Numbered from the stretch's first letter, positions 24,119 to 35,755 are shown. The stretch: 64,000 bases of DNA from Tolypeutes matacus (GCA_026826555.1 JAKSZT010037307.1:731433-795432), one strand, 5' to 3'. Notes: generated by a model not told the origin, from the sequence alone. Numbers and translations are program-made.

Positions 24119-24317
24119 ATGCCCTTCTTTTTGAGGAAGTTTCCTTCAATGCCTAGTTTTCTAAGTGCTTTTATCAAGAAGTGGTGCTGGGTTTTATTGA
24201 ACACCTTTTTTTCTGCCTCAACTGAGATAATGGTTTGTTTTTTTTTTCCTTTTCTTCTGTTAATGTGGTTTATCACATTAATTGATCTTGTGTTAAATCA
24301 CCTTTGTATACTTGGTT

Positions 24318-24407
24318 AAACCCAATTTGACCATGTTGTATAATTCTTTTAATGTGCTGTTGGATTCAATTTGCTGTTATTTGGTTTGGCACTTTTTCAT
24401 CTATGGT
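24318..24407. repeat. 90-bp inverted copy (arm 2, source)
   Basis: The matching arm, collinear with the surrounding antisense L1 ORF2, so it is the likely template for the copy at 23499-23588. The arms are separated by 729 bp. Confidence 0.9.
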
Positions 24408-24830
24408 TGTATTTTGTTCTGAAATTTTCTTTGCTTTGCTTGTGGTATCTTTATCTGGCTTTGGTATGAGGGTGATGTTGTCCTCAAAGAATGAGTAATG
24501 GAGTGTTCCCTTCTCTATAATTTTTTGGAAGAGTTTGAGTAGTATTGGTGCTAATTTTTCTTTGTTCGGTAGAATTCACCAGTGAATTCTGGCCCTGGGC
24601 TTTCCTTTCAATCAGTAATAAAAAATCTCCCAACAGCCTCTTTACTAATTATTAGTTTGTTGAGATCCTCTATTATTTCTTGAGTCAGTGTAGGTAAAAA
24701 TGAGTTTTTAGGAATTTGTCCATTTCATCTAGGTTATCTAATTTGTTGTCATAGAATTGTTCATAGTATACTCTTAAAGTTCTTTTTTAAATTTCTGTGG
24801 GGTTGGTAGTGATGTCTCTCTTTCATTTCT

Positions 24831-25020
24831 TTTTTTTTTTTTTTTTTTAAAGATTTTCTTTATTTATTCATTTATCCCCCCCGTGCTGCTTGTGCTCACT
24901 GGGTCAGCTAACCACGCCGTGCGGGCGGGCCTGCCTTCACCAGGAGGCCCCGGGAACTGAACCCGGGGCCTCCCATATGGTAAACGGGAGCCCTACTGAT
25001 TGAGCCACAGCCGCTTCCCA
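24831..25020 (-). repeat. Young CpG-rich DAS-type SINE with TSD
   Basis: Antisense, same subfamily as 10094-10284. TSD TCTCTTTCATTTCT at 24817-24830 and 25021-25034, exact. Confidence 0.94.
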
Positions 25021-25149
25021 TCTCTTTCATTTCTGATTTTAGTAATGTGTGTCCTCTTATTTTCTTCCTAAGTCTAGTTAAAGGTTTGTCATGTCTATGG
25101 TGCTCTCTATTCCTCTGTGTGTATCTTATTCTGTGCATCTACTCCTTCT

Positions 25150-25376
25150 GTGTCCTTGATTGAGCATCCTTTATATAGCCCACTAAGGGGGTGGGGAATC
25201 AACCCTGCATGCCCTAATGACATAGATGAATCAAAGCCCAAATCTTAACATAATTTAATCAAAGACATCTCAGCTGAATCTAATACAATCAAAGGGTATC
25301 ACACCCAGAGGAACATACCATCTTACAAACATAATCAAACATCTTTTAAAAAAAATCATAACATCAAACTGCTACA
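25150..25376 (-). mobile_element. Partial LTR, same family as 27632-28270
   Basis: Read on the minus strand it starts TGTAGCAGTTTGATGTTATG at 25376 and runs to a TATATAAAGG box at about 25169-25178. Only the 5' (U3) portion is present. Endogenous retroviral regulatory DNA; no coding region. Confidence 0.75.
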
Positions 25377-25569
25377 GTTACCATGGAGCTAAAATTTAAC
25401 ACCCTAAATATATAATAATCATTTTTTATTTGTACCAACTTAACTTCAGTATCGTATACATACACTATTCCTATATCCCTCTGTCCCTCCACCTTTTTTT
25501 GTACCTGTTACTAAATATATCTTTGTTAATTATATATCCAAAACCATAGGTTTATCATTACTTTAAAGC

Positions 25570-26740
25570 AAAAAAAAAATTTTTTTTTCATTAGAGAAGG
25601 TGTGAGCTTACAAAACAGTCATGCATAATGTGCAGAATTCCCAGACATCAACTCACCACCAACACCTTGCATTGTTGTGGAATATTTGTTAAAAAATTAT
25701 GAAAGAACATCATCAAAATATTACTGCTATCTATGGGCCAAAGCTTACATTTGGTAAAATTTTTCCATATACAACCTTATTATTAACACCATGTGTTAGT
25801 ATTGTACATTTGTCATAGTTCCTGAGAGAATGCTCTCATATTCATACTGTTAACCACAGTCCCTCATCCACACCTGGTTCACTGTGTCATACAGTCCCAT
25901 GCCTTGTACCCTCCATCCAAAGTGTATACTTAGTAGCGCTCAGTTTTGTCACAGAGTTGTGCTGTCATCGCCTCAATTTGGACACATATTCTTTACTCCA
26001 ACAGAAAAAAGAATCCTATACCACATGAGTATTTACTCTTTGCATGGATGCAAGAATGTTACAATATTGCTATTAACTATATAGTCCATAAGTAACATTA
26101 ATTGTATTTTTCCCATACATCACCATATTCTTACCACCTTATAATAGTGACATAAATTTGTTCTATTTCATTAAAGAACATTCTTGTATTTTTACTATTA
26201 ACCACAATCCTCATCTATCACCAGGATCATATGTTCCCTAGATTATTCTCTAGCTTTCTTTCAACTGACATTTACATACCTAGACTACACCTTTCAGCCA
26301 CAATCACATTTATAAACCAGCCATGTTAACTGTACTCACTATAATATGCTACTTTCAACTCTATCCATTTCTACACTTTTACAGTCAAACTAATTAAAAG
26401 TTCTACATACATTGAACATCAGCACCCCTTCTCAGCCCTCATCTTATCCCCTAGTAACCTATACTCCAGATTTTAACTCTATGTATTTACTCATCATATT
26501 TAGTTCATATTAGTGAGACCATATAGTATTTGCTCTTTTGGTATCTGGCTCATTTCACTCAACATAATGTCTTCAAGGTTCATCCATGTTGTCATATGCA
26601 TCCCGACTTCATTTCTTCCTTACAGCAACATAGTATTCCACTGTATGTATATACCACATTTTCTTTATCCATTCAATGGTTGATGGACATGTGGGTTGTT
26701 TCCATCTTTTGGCAACTGTGAATAATGCCGCTATGAGACC
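25570..26740 (-). mobile_element. LINE-1 3' UTR and ORF2 end (3' half of an inverted L1)
   Basis: Antisense: poly-T-rich start, AGCTTACAAAACAGTCATGC, up to the ORF2 C-terminal region (TTCAATGGTTGATGGACATG). It meets a plus-strand L1 piece at 26741. Confidence 0.8.
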
Positions 26741-28745
26741 TCAACAAACCTATCACACATAAAGAGATTGAAACGGTCATTAAAAAACTCCGCAAAATGA
26801 AAAGCCCAGGACTGGAAGGCTTCACAGGTAATTTTACCAATCATTCAAAGAAGATTTAATATCAATCTTGCTTAAACTCTTCCAGCAAAATTTAACAGGC
26901 TTCATTATATGAAGCCAGCATCACCCTAACATTAAAGCCAAATAAAGATTACTAAAAAAGAAAATTACAAACCCTTTTTCCCCAATGAATATAGATGCAA
27001 AAATTCTCAACAAAATACTTGCTAGTCAAATCCAACTGCACATTAAAAGAATTACTCATCATGATCAAGTGGGTTTTACCCCAGGTTACACCAAGGGTGG
27101 TTCAACACAAGAAAATCAATCAGTGTAATACAGCACATTAATAAATTGAAGAAGAAAAATCACATGATCATCTTGACACAGAAAAGGCATTTGACAAAAT
27201 ACAGTATGCTTTCTTGATAAAAACACTCTGAAAGATAGCAAGAGAAGGAAACTTTCTCAACATGATAGAGGGCATATATGAAGAACCCAAAGCTAATATT
27301 GTACTCAATGGTGAAAGACTGAAACCTTTCCCATTAAGATTAGGAACAAGACAAGGATGCCCACTGTCACCGCTGTTGTTCAATATAATGCTGGAGGTTC
27401 TAACTAGAGTGATTAGGCAAGAAAAAGAATTAAAAGGTGTCCAAATTATCTATGACCCTATACCTAAAAAGTCCCAAAAAACGACAACAAAGCTACCAGA
27501 GTTAATAAACAAGTTCAGAAGAGTGGCAGGATAAAACATTAATACACAAAAATCAACAGTGCTTCTATACATTAGTAATGAGCCATCTGAGGTGGAAATC
27601 AAGAAAAAAAACAGCCATTTACAATAGCAACTGTAGCAGTCTGATATTGTTTATGAATTCCAAAAATAGATATTGGATTATGTTTATAAACTGGTCTGTT
27701 CCCTCTGGGCATATTAGATTATATTGGATAGGGAGGTTTTACTTTCACTTGATTAAATAATGATTAAGGATTTGATTGGGCCGCATCAGTAGGATGAAAA
27801 ACCGTACCACAGAGAAGGGAGCTGGGAGTTTTGAGTTGGAGTCCCAGGAAGTAAACACACAGAGAAGCAGATAAGTGAGGAAAGACAGAAGGTTCCATTA
27901 GATACAGCTGAGGTTCCAGGAAGAGAGAAGAGCCATTCACCTGATAGTCTACAGCTGACCTTGTGGAGAGACCAGAATAGCTGAGCCCAGAAAGGAATGG
28001 GCCCCTGGAGAGAGACTAAACTTATCCCAGTCTACAGCTGATATTGGAAGAAGCTAGGACCAAGGAGCCAAGAGAGGAAGAGGGAGCCTGAACCCTTGCA
28101 GATAATAGGCAGCCATGTTGCTCCAACACATGGCAACAGACTTTGGTGAGGGAAGTAACTTATGCTTTATGGCCTGGTAACTGTAAGCTTTTACCCCAAA
28201 TAAATACCCTTTATAAAAGCCAACAGATTTCTAGAACTTTGCATCAGCACTCCTTTGGATGACTAATACAGCAACTAAAAGCATCAAATATCTAGGAATA
28301 AGTTTAATCAAGGTTGAAAACGGACTTAAACATGGAAAACTAAAAAACACTGCCAAAAGAAATCAAAGATGACCTAAATAAATTGAAGGACATTCCATAT
28401 TCATAGACTGGAAGACTAAATATCGTTAAAATGTCAATTCTACCTAAATTGATTTACATTCTCAATGCAATCCCAATCAAAATTCCAACAGTCTTTTTTT
28501 GAAAAAATGGAAAGGCCAGTTATTAAATTTATTTAGAAGAGTAAGGGGCGAATAATCAGAAACATCTTAAAAAAGAAGAATGAAGTTGGAGGACTCTCAT
28601 TTCCTGACTTTATATCATATTACCTAGCAACAGTGGGAAATACAGCACGATACTGACATAAAGAGAAACATATAGATCAATGGAACCATATTGAGTGCTC
28701 AGAAATAAGACCCCTGCAACTGTGGTCAAGTGATTTTTGTCAAGG
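26741..28745 (+). mobile_element. LINE-1 ORF2 RT region (inverted 5' half)
   Basis: Sense ORF2 from the start of the RT region (AAAACTCCGCAAAATGAAAA) to a later segment (GGTCAAGTGATTTTTGTCAA). A 90-codon frame at 27262-27534 keeps RT-like residues [18 protein letters not shown], but the element is broken and interrupted by the LTR at 27632-28270. Its order relative to 25570-26740 fits L1 twin priming. Confidence 0.8.
27632..28270 (+). mobile_element. Complete solo LTR, ERVL/MaLR-like, 639 bp
   Basis: Begins TGTAGCAGTCTGATATTG and ends GACTAATACA, so it has TG...CA ends. The exact 5-bp TSD GCAAC occurs at 27627-27631 and 28271-28275. AATAAA near 28199 is a poly(A) signal, and the 3' part resembles MaLR LTR ends. 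No internal viral genes remain; recombination between two LTRs is the usual origin. The family name is uncertain. Confidence 0.85.
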
Positions 28746-29200
28746 CGATTGTTATTTTTTCATTCATTTGTATTTTAGCATCTGTAAGTAGTAGCTGAGC
28801 TACATTCAAAATATACAATAGAATACTACTGGCATTTATAGTTATGCAAATGGTTACTTTTAATGGAGGTTTTTATTTCTTTATGCCACTTTGGTTCACT
28901 GTCTAGTGTCCTTTCCTTTCTGTCTGAAGAACTTCCTTTAGGATTGCTTGTAGTGCAGGTCTAGGGGTGATGAACTACCTCAGCTTTTGTTTATCTGGGA
29001 ATGTCAATCTCTCTCTCATTTCTGAGAAAAAGTCTTACCAGATATAAAATTCTTGGTTTCCAAATGTTTTCTCAGCACTTTAAGTATTTCAAACTACTGC
29101 TTCCTTGTTTCTGATGAGAAATCGGCACTTAATCTAATTGGGACTTTGTTGTACACAACACACTGCTTTTATCTTGCAGCTTTCAGAATCCTCTTTGTCC
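28746..29200 (-). mobile_element. LINE-1 ORF1-region fragment
   Basis: Antisense of the ORF1 C-terminal half: CTTGTTTCTGATGAGAAATC and TTTATCTTGCAGCTTTCAGA mirror the ORF1 relic at 31748-32393. Broken frames. Confidence 0.65.
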
Positions 29201-29458
29201 TTTTTTTTTTTTTTTAATTTTATTTTTAATTTTATTGAAGTATATCATTCATATATGAATATACATAAACAATAAATGTATAATAAAAGTTGTAAACTTA
29301 CAAAACAAACATGTGTAATATCACATGGGGTCCCAAACATCAACCTACCACCAACACCTTGCATTGCCATGAAACATTTGTTACAAATAATGAAAAAATA
29401 TCATCAAAATCTTATTTTTGGTGTATTTTTCCCCCAACCAACCCTATTATTATTATTA

Positions 29459-29553
29459 TTTTTTTTTTTTTTTTTTTTTTTTACCGGGGATCGAACCCAG
29501 GTCCCTCCATATGGGAGATGGACGCCCAACCATTTGAGCCACATCCGTCCCCC
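29459..29553 (-). repeat. Short DAS-type SINE
   Basis: Antisense: long poly-T, TACCGGGGATCGAACCCAGG, and the tRNA-like head complement ending GAGCCACATCCGTCC. The start of the usual GGAGGTCCTG segment is missing. Confidence 0.85.
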
Positions 29554-30842
29554 TATTTTTTAAAATATATTTTTTATTACAGAAGTTGTGAACTTAAAAC
29601 AATCATGCACATGTGCAGAATTCCCATACAACACACCTTCATCAACACACCATACCGCGATGGAACATTTGTTACCAATTATGAGATGATACCATCAGAC
29701 TATTACCACCAACCATGATCCACAGCATACATTTGGCACACTTTTTCCATACCCCTCCATTATCAACATAGTGCATCTTTGGCATAGGTGCATAAATATT
29801 ACAGCATTGCTATTAACTACAGTCCATAGGTCACACCAGTTGTATTTTTCCAATGCTTCTCCACATTCCCACCACCCTGAAATACTGATGTGTATCTGCT
29901 CTAGCTCACAGAAGGACACTCTTTCATCTGTATCATCAACCACAATTCTCATCCACCCTGGGTTTATTGTGCTATTCAGTTCCTAGATTATTCTCTAGCT
30001 TTCTTTCATTGACATTTACATCCCTAGACTATTCTTTCCAGCTACATTCCCATTTATAAACCAGTGGCTACACACTATAATATGTTACCATCAACTCTAT
30101 ACATTTCCACACTTTTACAGTAAGGTTAATTAAAACTTCTACATACATTAAGCATTAGTAGTCTTTCTCAGCCCTCCTCTTAGCTTCTTTAAGAATCCAC
30201 CACCTACCACCAGGTCTTGAAAATGTTTTCGTACATTTTCATCTAGGAGCTTTATGTTCTTGCTTTTATATTTAGGTCTTTGATCCATTTAGAGTTAATT
30301 TGTGTATAAGGTGTGACACAGGAGTCCTCTTTCTTTCTTTTGGCTATGCATATCCAGTTCTCCCAGCACCATTTGTTCAATAGACTTTTCTGCTTGAGCT
30401 GGGTGGGTTTCACAGGCTAGTCAAAAATCACTTGACCATAGATGTGAGGGTCTGTTTCTGAACCATCAATTGTGTTCCACTGATCTATGTGTCTATCTTT
30501 ATGCCAGTACCATGGGTTTTTTTTTGTTGTTGTTGTTTTTTTACCACTGTAGCTAGGTAATATGATTTAAAGTTTGGAAGTGAGAGTCCTCCAACTTCGC
30601 TTTTCATTTTTAAGATGTTTCTGGTTATTCAGTACCCCTTACCCTTCCAAATAAATTTGATAATTATGTTTTCCATTTGTTTAAAAAATGGTGGTGGAAT
30701 TTTTATCGGGATTGCATTGAATCTGTATATCTATTTGGGTAGAACTGACATCTTAATGATATTCAGTTTTCCAATCCATGAGCATGGAATGTTCTTCCAA
30801 ATATTTAGGTCTTTTTAAATTTCTTTTAAGAATGCATTGTAG

Positions 30843-31216
30843 GGAAGCGGATGTGGCTCAAGTGATTGGGCTCCCATCTACCAAATAGGAGGTCCAGGGT
30901 TCGATTCTCGGAGCCTCCTGGTGAAAAGCAAGCTGGCCCACACAGCGAGCTGGCCCGAGTGGCAAGCTGGCGTAGCAAGATGACGCAACAGAAAGAGACA
31001 CAGAAGAGAGACAATGAGAGATGCAGCAAAATCAGGGAGCTGAGGTGGCACAAGAGATTGAGCAACCTCTTTCCACTCCGGAAGGTCCCAGGATCAGTTC
31101 CTGGTGCCGACTAAAGAGAAGAGAAGCAGACACAGAAGAACACACAGAGAGCAGACACCAAGTGCAAAACAACAGGGGAAGGGGAGGAAATAAATAAATC
31201 TTAAAAAAAAAAAAAA
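30843..31216 (+). repeat. Dimeric DAS-type SINE with TSD
   Basis: Two tRNA-like heads, linker GTAGCAAGATGACGCAACAG, AAATAAATAAATC plus poly-A tail. TSD AAGAATGCATTGTAG at 30828-30842 and 31217-31231. Confidence 0.93.
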
Positions 31217-31747
31217 AAGAATGCATTGTAGTTTTCTGAATACAAGTACTTTACATTCTTGGTTAAGTTTATTCCTAAATCTTTTTTATTCGCTATTGTA
31301 AATGGAATTTTTTCCCTGACTTCCTCCTCAATTTGAGCATTACTGCTGTCTTTTAAAATATATTTCATCTGATGTAAGTTTAGCTACTTTGGCTTTTTTT
31401 GTTGTTGTTACTGCATGCTTGGAATCTCCTTTTCCAGCCTTTCACTTTCAATGTATTGGTATCCTTGGGTTTAAGGTGAGTTTCTTGTGGACAGCATATA
31501 GATGGCTCATATTATCCATTCTACCAGCCTGTGTCTTTTGTCTAGGGAGTTTAATCCATTAACATGCAATGTTATTACTGTAAAGGCAGTTCTTATTTCA
31601 CTCATTTTGACCTTTGGGTTTTATCTGTCATATTTTATTTTTAACACTCTTCTGACACTTTGTTACTTTTACTGATATAATCTTCTTTTCTAGACTCTCT
31701 TCCAAGCCTCTCCTGTCTTTTTTTTCCCCCAGAATATAGCACACCCT

Positions 31748-32393
31748 TTAATACTTCCTGCAAAGCTGGTCTCTTTTGTTATAAACTTTCTGTTTCTGTT
31801 TATCTGTGAATATTCTAAAATTTACCCTCATTTTTGAAAGACAATCTTGCCATATGTAAGATTCTTGGCTGGTAGTTTTTCTCTTGCAGTATCTTAAATA
31901 TTCATACCACTGCCTTCTTGCCTCCATGGTTTCTGATGAGAAATCAGCACTTAATCTTATTGGGTATCCCTTATATGTTATGCACTGCTTTTCTCTTGCT
32001 GCTCTTAAAATTCTCTCTTTGTTGTTGGCATTTGCCATTCTTATAAGTATATGTCTCAGAGTTGACCTGTTTGGATTTATTCGGATGGGAGTTATGTTGT
32101 GCTTCTTGGACATGGGTACCTATGTCCTTCAACAGGGTTGGGAAATTTTCTACCATTATTTCTTCACATATTCCTTCTGTCCCTTTTCCCTTCTCTTCTC
32201 CCTCTGGGAGACCCATGACACGTATGTTCGCATGTCTCTTGATGTCATTTAGTTCCCTGAGACCTTGTTCAATATTTCCATTCTTTTCTTCATTTGTTCT
32301 TTTGTATATGTTCGCTTTCAGAGACCATTTCTTCAAGCTCACCAATCCCTTCTTCTGCCTCCTCAAATCTGCTATTATATGGTCCCAGTGCAT
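31748..32393 (-). pseudogene. LINE-1 ORF1p relic, frameshifted
   Basis: Two overlapping minus-strand frames: 31971-32393 has the amino-terminal part (GLPEGEEKGKGTEGICEEIM) and 31748-32113 the carboxy-terminal part (KERILRAAREKQCITYKGYP, IRLSADFSSET). The order matches the L1 ORF1 RNA-binding chaperone. The break lies near 32085. Not functional as it stands. Confidence 0.8.
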
Positions 32394-33078
32394 TTTTTAT
32401 TTCATTTATTGTGCCTTTCATTCCCATAAGATCTGCTATTTTTCTATGTATACTTTCAAATTCTTTGTGCTCAATGTCTTCTTAATATCCTTAATCTCTT
32501 TAGCCATCTCATTGAATTTATTAAAGACATGTGTTTGAACATCCATGATTAGTTGTCTCAACTCCTTTATGTCATCTGGAGGGCTTATCTTGTTCTTTTA
32601 ACTGGGCCATATCTGCCTGTTTCTTGGTGTGGATTGTAATTCTTTGTTGGTGTCTTGGCATCTGGCTTACTAGAGTATTTATTCTGGGTGCTGTTTCTCT
32701 CTTTAATTTAGGGTTTTCTTGCTCTTTCTTCCTTGCTGGTTGTGTAGCAGGAGCTGAAAATGTAGCTGGTGCTGTACGCTGTGGAGGCTCAAGCTGCCCT
32801 CACTGCCCCAGGGACTGATGAAGCTTCTCCAAACTTTCTCCTTTGCAAGGGGTAGGGACAGAGCCATAGCTGAATATAATCCAAATCGTGCAGGCCTAGA
32901 CTGTAGTTACCCAGAGACTGATGAAGCTTCACGCCCCTTCCTTCCCTGCCTGGGGCGGGGATGGAGCTGCAGGTGTGGGCAGTAATCTAAGCTGCGCGGG
33001 TGCAAAATAACCGCAGTTGCTCTGGTAGACTTCCGACTATTCAGTCTGTGCCAGCCGAATGTACCTGCAATTACCCAG

Positions 33079-33665
33079 AGAGGCTAGTGCAGGGCCCACC
33101 AGCTTCCTCCCTGCTGGAGGTGGGGCTGAAGCCTAGGCTAGGGCTGCAGGCTGATCTGGGTGAAATAAACCGGTCTCTATAGTCACTGTGATTTTCAGTC
33201 AGCCTGGCTTCCCCTCATGCTGAGAACGGAGTCAAAATGGCAGTTACCTGCCTCTTTCAGACTTGGACAGGTTCAAACTAGCCAGCCAAATTTACTAATC
33301 AATAGCTGAAATCAGTGGCCAGCCATCTTTTCCTCCCATTTTTGGGAAATGGAGCTTTCAACTCCAGCCAAAGAATAGCTCCTGAGGTGGCTTGCACTGC
33401 CAAAGTAGGATGATCACCAGCCTCCGCGGTATGGCCTGTATTTTCCTGGAGAGGCTGGTGCAGTACCCCCCAGCTTGCTCCCTGATGGAGGTGGGGCTGG
33501 GGCTTAGGCTAGAGCTGCAATCTGATCTGGATGGAAAGAAGCTGGTCCGTGGCAGCACTGTAATTTTCAGTCCGCCCCGCTTCCCCCGTGCCAGGGGCCG
33601 AGTTAAAATGGCGGCTACTGGCCTCTTTCTCACTTGAACAGGTTCAGACTTTAGCTGTTCTTAGG
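33079..33665 (-). repeat. Tandem ~371-bp monomers of an L1 5' UTR
   Basis: Matching landmarks are spaced 371 bp apart: AGAGGCTRGTGCAG at 33079 and 33450, and GTYAAAATGGC at 33231 and 33602. A third, partial unit continues after the solo LTR from about 34188 (AAATTTACTAATGAGTAGCT). These are promoter-type monomers of the minus-strand L1. Confidence 0.85.
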
Positions 33666-34045
33666 TGTTAGAGGTTCCCCCTCACTAGGTTTGCAATAAT
33701 TATCAAGCTGTGACTCAATTCGCCCTGACATGCATTGAGGAAAGACAAGTGCCCCCCATCCGCCACCCACAGCCTATGTGCCTAAAGACATGGCACTTCC
33801 CCAAAGGTTGAACAAAGAAACCACGGGGAGATGGGAGTAAAGTGAGATAGAGAGCTTTACTCTCTGCACATCAAAGCACCATCTGCTCCTCCAGTGTTCC
33901 AAGAAAACATAATTCCCAAACCCACTACCCTCTAGCCATACAAGGGAAAATTTTCACCTCTAGGACTTCCTATTGGCCCCTGCACCTTACTCAAACCCTT
34001 GACTCCCTCCCACCGACTATCATTTCCCTGCCTTGGAATGTACTG

Positions 34046-34051
34046 TATAAA
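34046..34051 (+). promoter_or_regulatory. LTR TATA box
   Basis: TATAAA within CTGTATAAATTC, about 135 bp before the LTR end and 75 bp before the poly(A) signal, the normal U3-R arrangement. Its activity is unknown. Confidence 0.65.
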
Positions 34052-34120
34052 TTCAAATCCTTCCTTTCCAGGGCAGGCTGACATCTATTCTTCAGACTTC
34101 CTCTGTTGGGAGAGCTTCCC

Positions 34121-34126
34121 AATAAA
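34121..34126 (+). terminator. LTR poly(A) signal
   Basis: AATAAA in TTCCCAATAAACTTTCTGCC, 75 bp after the TATA box and 56 bp before the LTR end. It is antisense to DOCK3. Confidence 0.65.
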
Positions 34127-34554
34127 CTTTCTGCCTGCAATCATCAGTCTCTGTGTCCCAGTGAGCGCTGTTTTTTCCAACATTAGGATTATACTTTAGG
34201 CCGCTGAAATTTACTAATGAGTAGCTGAAGTTGGTGCCCAACCGTCTCTTTCTCTCCTGTCTTTGGGAAATGAAGCTTCCAATTCTAGCTGCGGAATAGC
34301 TCCCGAGGTGGCTTGTGCTGCCAGTGGAGGATGGGCACCAGCCTCTGGGGCATGGAGTGCTCTACTTATGAATCTTCTCTGTAGATGGGCAGACTCCTCC
34401 TTCCACTCTTTCAAGGAGGTTGCAGAATGCTCTTCTGGTCTCCTGGAGCCCGCAAACAGGTATTTAGATAGCTCTGGGTAAAAAACTACCCTTTAGCACG
34501 AGCTGACTCTAGGAGTTCCTTACTCTGCTGCCATCTTGCTGATGCACACTGATA

Positions 34555-34790
34555 ATCTTTTGTTGCACACTGTACATCTTAAGATTTTACAATGTTTACT
34601 GTGGGATTTAGTACCTGAGATGTCTGTTTCTTGAGTTTCAGCCCTACATCAGAATGCCAGTCTTTGGGAAGAAAGCATAGCCTTGATTTGGATTTCTCTT
34701 AGTTTTAAAAGTATAAGCCAATAAATTCCATTTGTTTAGGCCAACCCATTGTATGCTATTTGCTTTAACAACGAGGAAATTAAAACATGC
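34555..34790 (+). mobile_element. LTR 3'-end remnant (MaLR-like)
   Basis: AAGTATAAGCCAATAAATTC, then TTTGCTTTAACAACGAGGAA and a CA-type end. It resembles the 3' ends of MaLR LTRs; no 5' part was found. Confidence 0.45.
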
Positions 34791-34799
34791 CCTCTGTCT

Positions 34800-35755
34800 T
34801 TTTTCTTTGTCAAAAAGCATTTTTCTTTGTCTGGCTAAAGCTTTTTCAATTTTATTGCTCTTTCCACAGAAGCAGATTTTTGTTTCATTGATTCTATTTT
34901 TCTATTATCTCATTCATTTTTCTATGCTCTCTTTTTTCTTCCTTATCCTAACTTTGGGTTTAGTTGCTGTTCTTTTTCTAGTTACTTAAGGTTTGAAGTT
35001 ATGTTACTGATTTGTGATCTTTCTTAATATTTACAGGTGCAGATTTTCCTCTCAGTACTGCCTTTCTGCATCTCATGTATTTTCATATGTATGTGTCTTT
35101 TCATACTTCTCTATATATTTTCTTATTTCCCTTGTGATAGTTGTATGACTTATTTTGAGTTAATGTTTGTGTATGGTGTTTAGTAGGGGTACAGTTTCAT
35201 TCTTTTGCATGTGTGTATCAAGTTGTCCCAGCACCATTTATTAAAAAAAAAAACCTCTTCCTTCCTTATTGAATTGTCTTGGCACCAATGTCAAAAATCA
35301 AATGACCATAAATATAAGGGTTTATTTATGGACTTTCAATTATATTCCACTGATCTCTCTTTCTGTCCTTATAACCATACCACACTGTCTTGATAACTAT
35401 AACTTTGTTATAGGTTTAAAAATTGGGAAGTGTGAATCCTCCAACTTTGTTGTTTTTCAAGAATGTTTTGGCTATATTCCAGATGAATTAGAGTATCAAC
35501 TTGTCAATCTCTGTAAAAAGGTAGCTGGAATTTTGATAGGGATTGCATTGAATCAGATTAACACATTGCCCTAAGTTTTCCATTCCATGAACAAAGGAGG
35601 TCTTTCCATTCATTTAGATCTGTAATTTCTTGAAATGATGTTTGGTACTTTTCAAGTGTATAAGTGTTGAAGTTCTTTTGTCAAATTTATTCCTTAGTAT
35701 TTTCATTTTGATATACTCTCTAGAGTAGTTGATCACTGAGGATTTAGACTCATGG
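34800..35755 (-). mobile_element. LINE-1 ORF2 fragments
   Basis: Antisense ORF2 DNA in two blocks whose order differs from an intact L1 (34800-35155, then 35160-35755), so at least two fragments are joined. Confidence 0.65.

Larger units (their letters stand above)
21500..25145 (-). mobile_element. LINE-1, 3' UTR and ORF2, with SINEs and an inverted copy
   Basis: Antisense 3' flank from 21500 and ORF2 from about 22190 to 25145 (for example TTCTAGTGAGTATGAAATGG and ATTTAGGTCTTTCATCCATT). Frames are broken. It carries SINEs at 23726-24118 and 24831-25020 and the 90-bp inverted copy at 23499-23588. Confidence 0.8.
33666..34182 (+). mobile_element. Complete solo LTR, 517 bp, in L1 monomers
   Basis: Begins TGTTAGAGGTTCCCC and ends TTTTTTCCAACA; TGTT/AACA inverted ends; exact 5-bp TSD TTAGG at 33661-33665 and 34183-34187. 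It has a TATA box and poly(A) signal in the expected order. No viral coding DNA. It is unrelated by eye to the 639-bp LTR family. Confidence 0.9.
29205..34547 (-). mobile_element. LINE-1 with tandem 5' monomers, internally deleted
   Basis: In sense order: 5' start at 34547 (GCATCAGCAAGATGGCAGCA), monomer array to about 32750, ORF1 relic, ORF2 pieces with internal loss, and a 3' UTR ending in poly-A at 29205. It is interrupted by SINEs (29459, 30843) and a solo LTR (33666). It is the only L1 here that keeps a recognisable 5' end together with its 3' end. Confidence 0.75.

Noticed and set aside
27262..27534. Functional reverse transcriptase gene
   Set aside because: It has RT-like residues, but the surrounding ORF2 is truncated, inverted and interrupted by an LTR.
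32062..32538. 158-codon plus-strand open frame
   Set aside because: It is the antisense of the L1 ORF1 relic; the hydrophobic, Phe-rich composition is typical of reversed A-rich ORF1 DNA.
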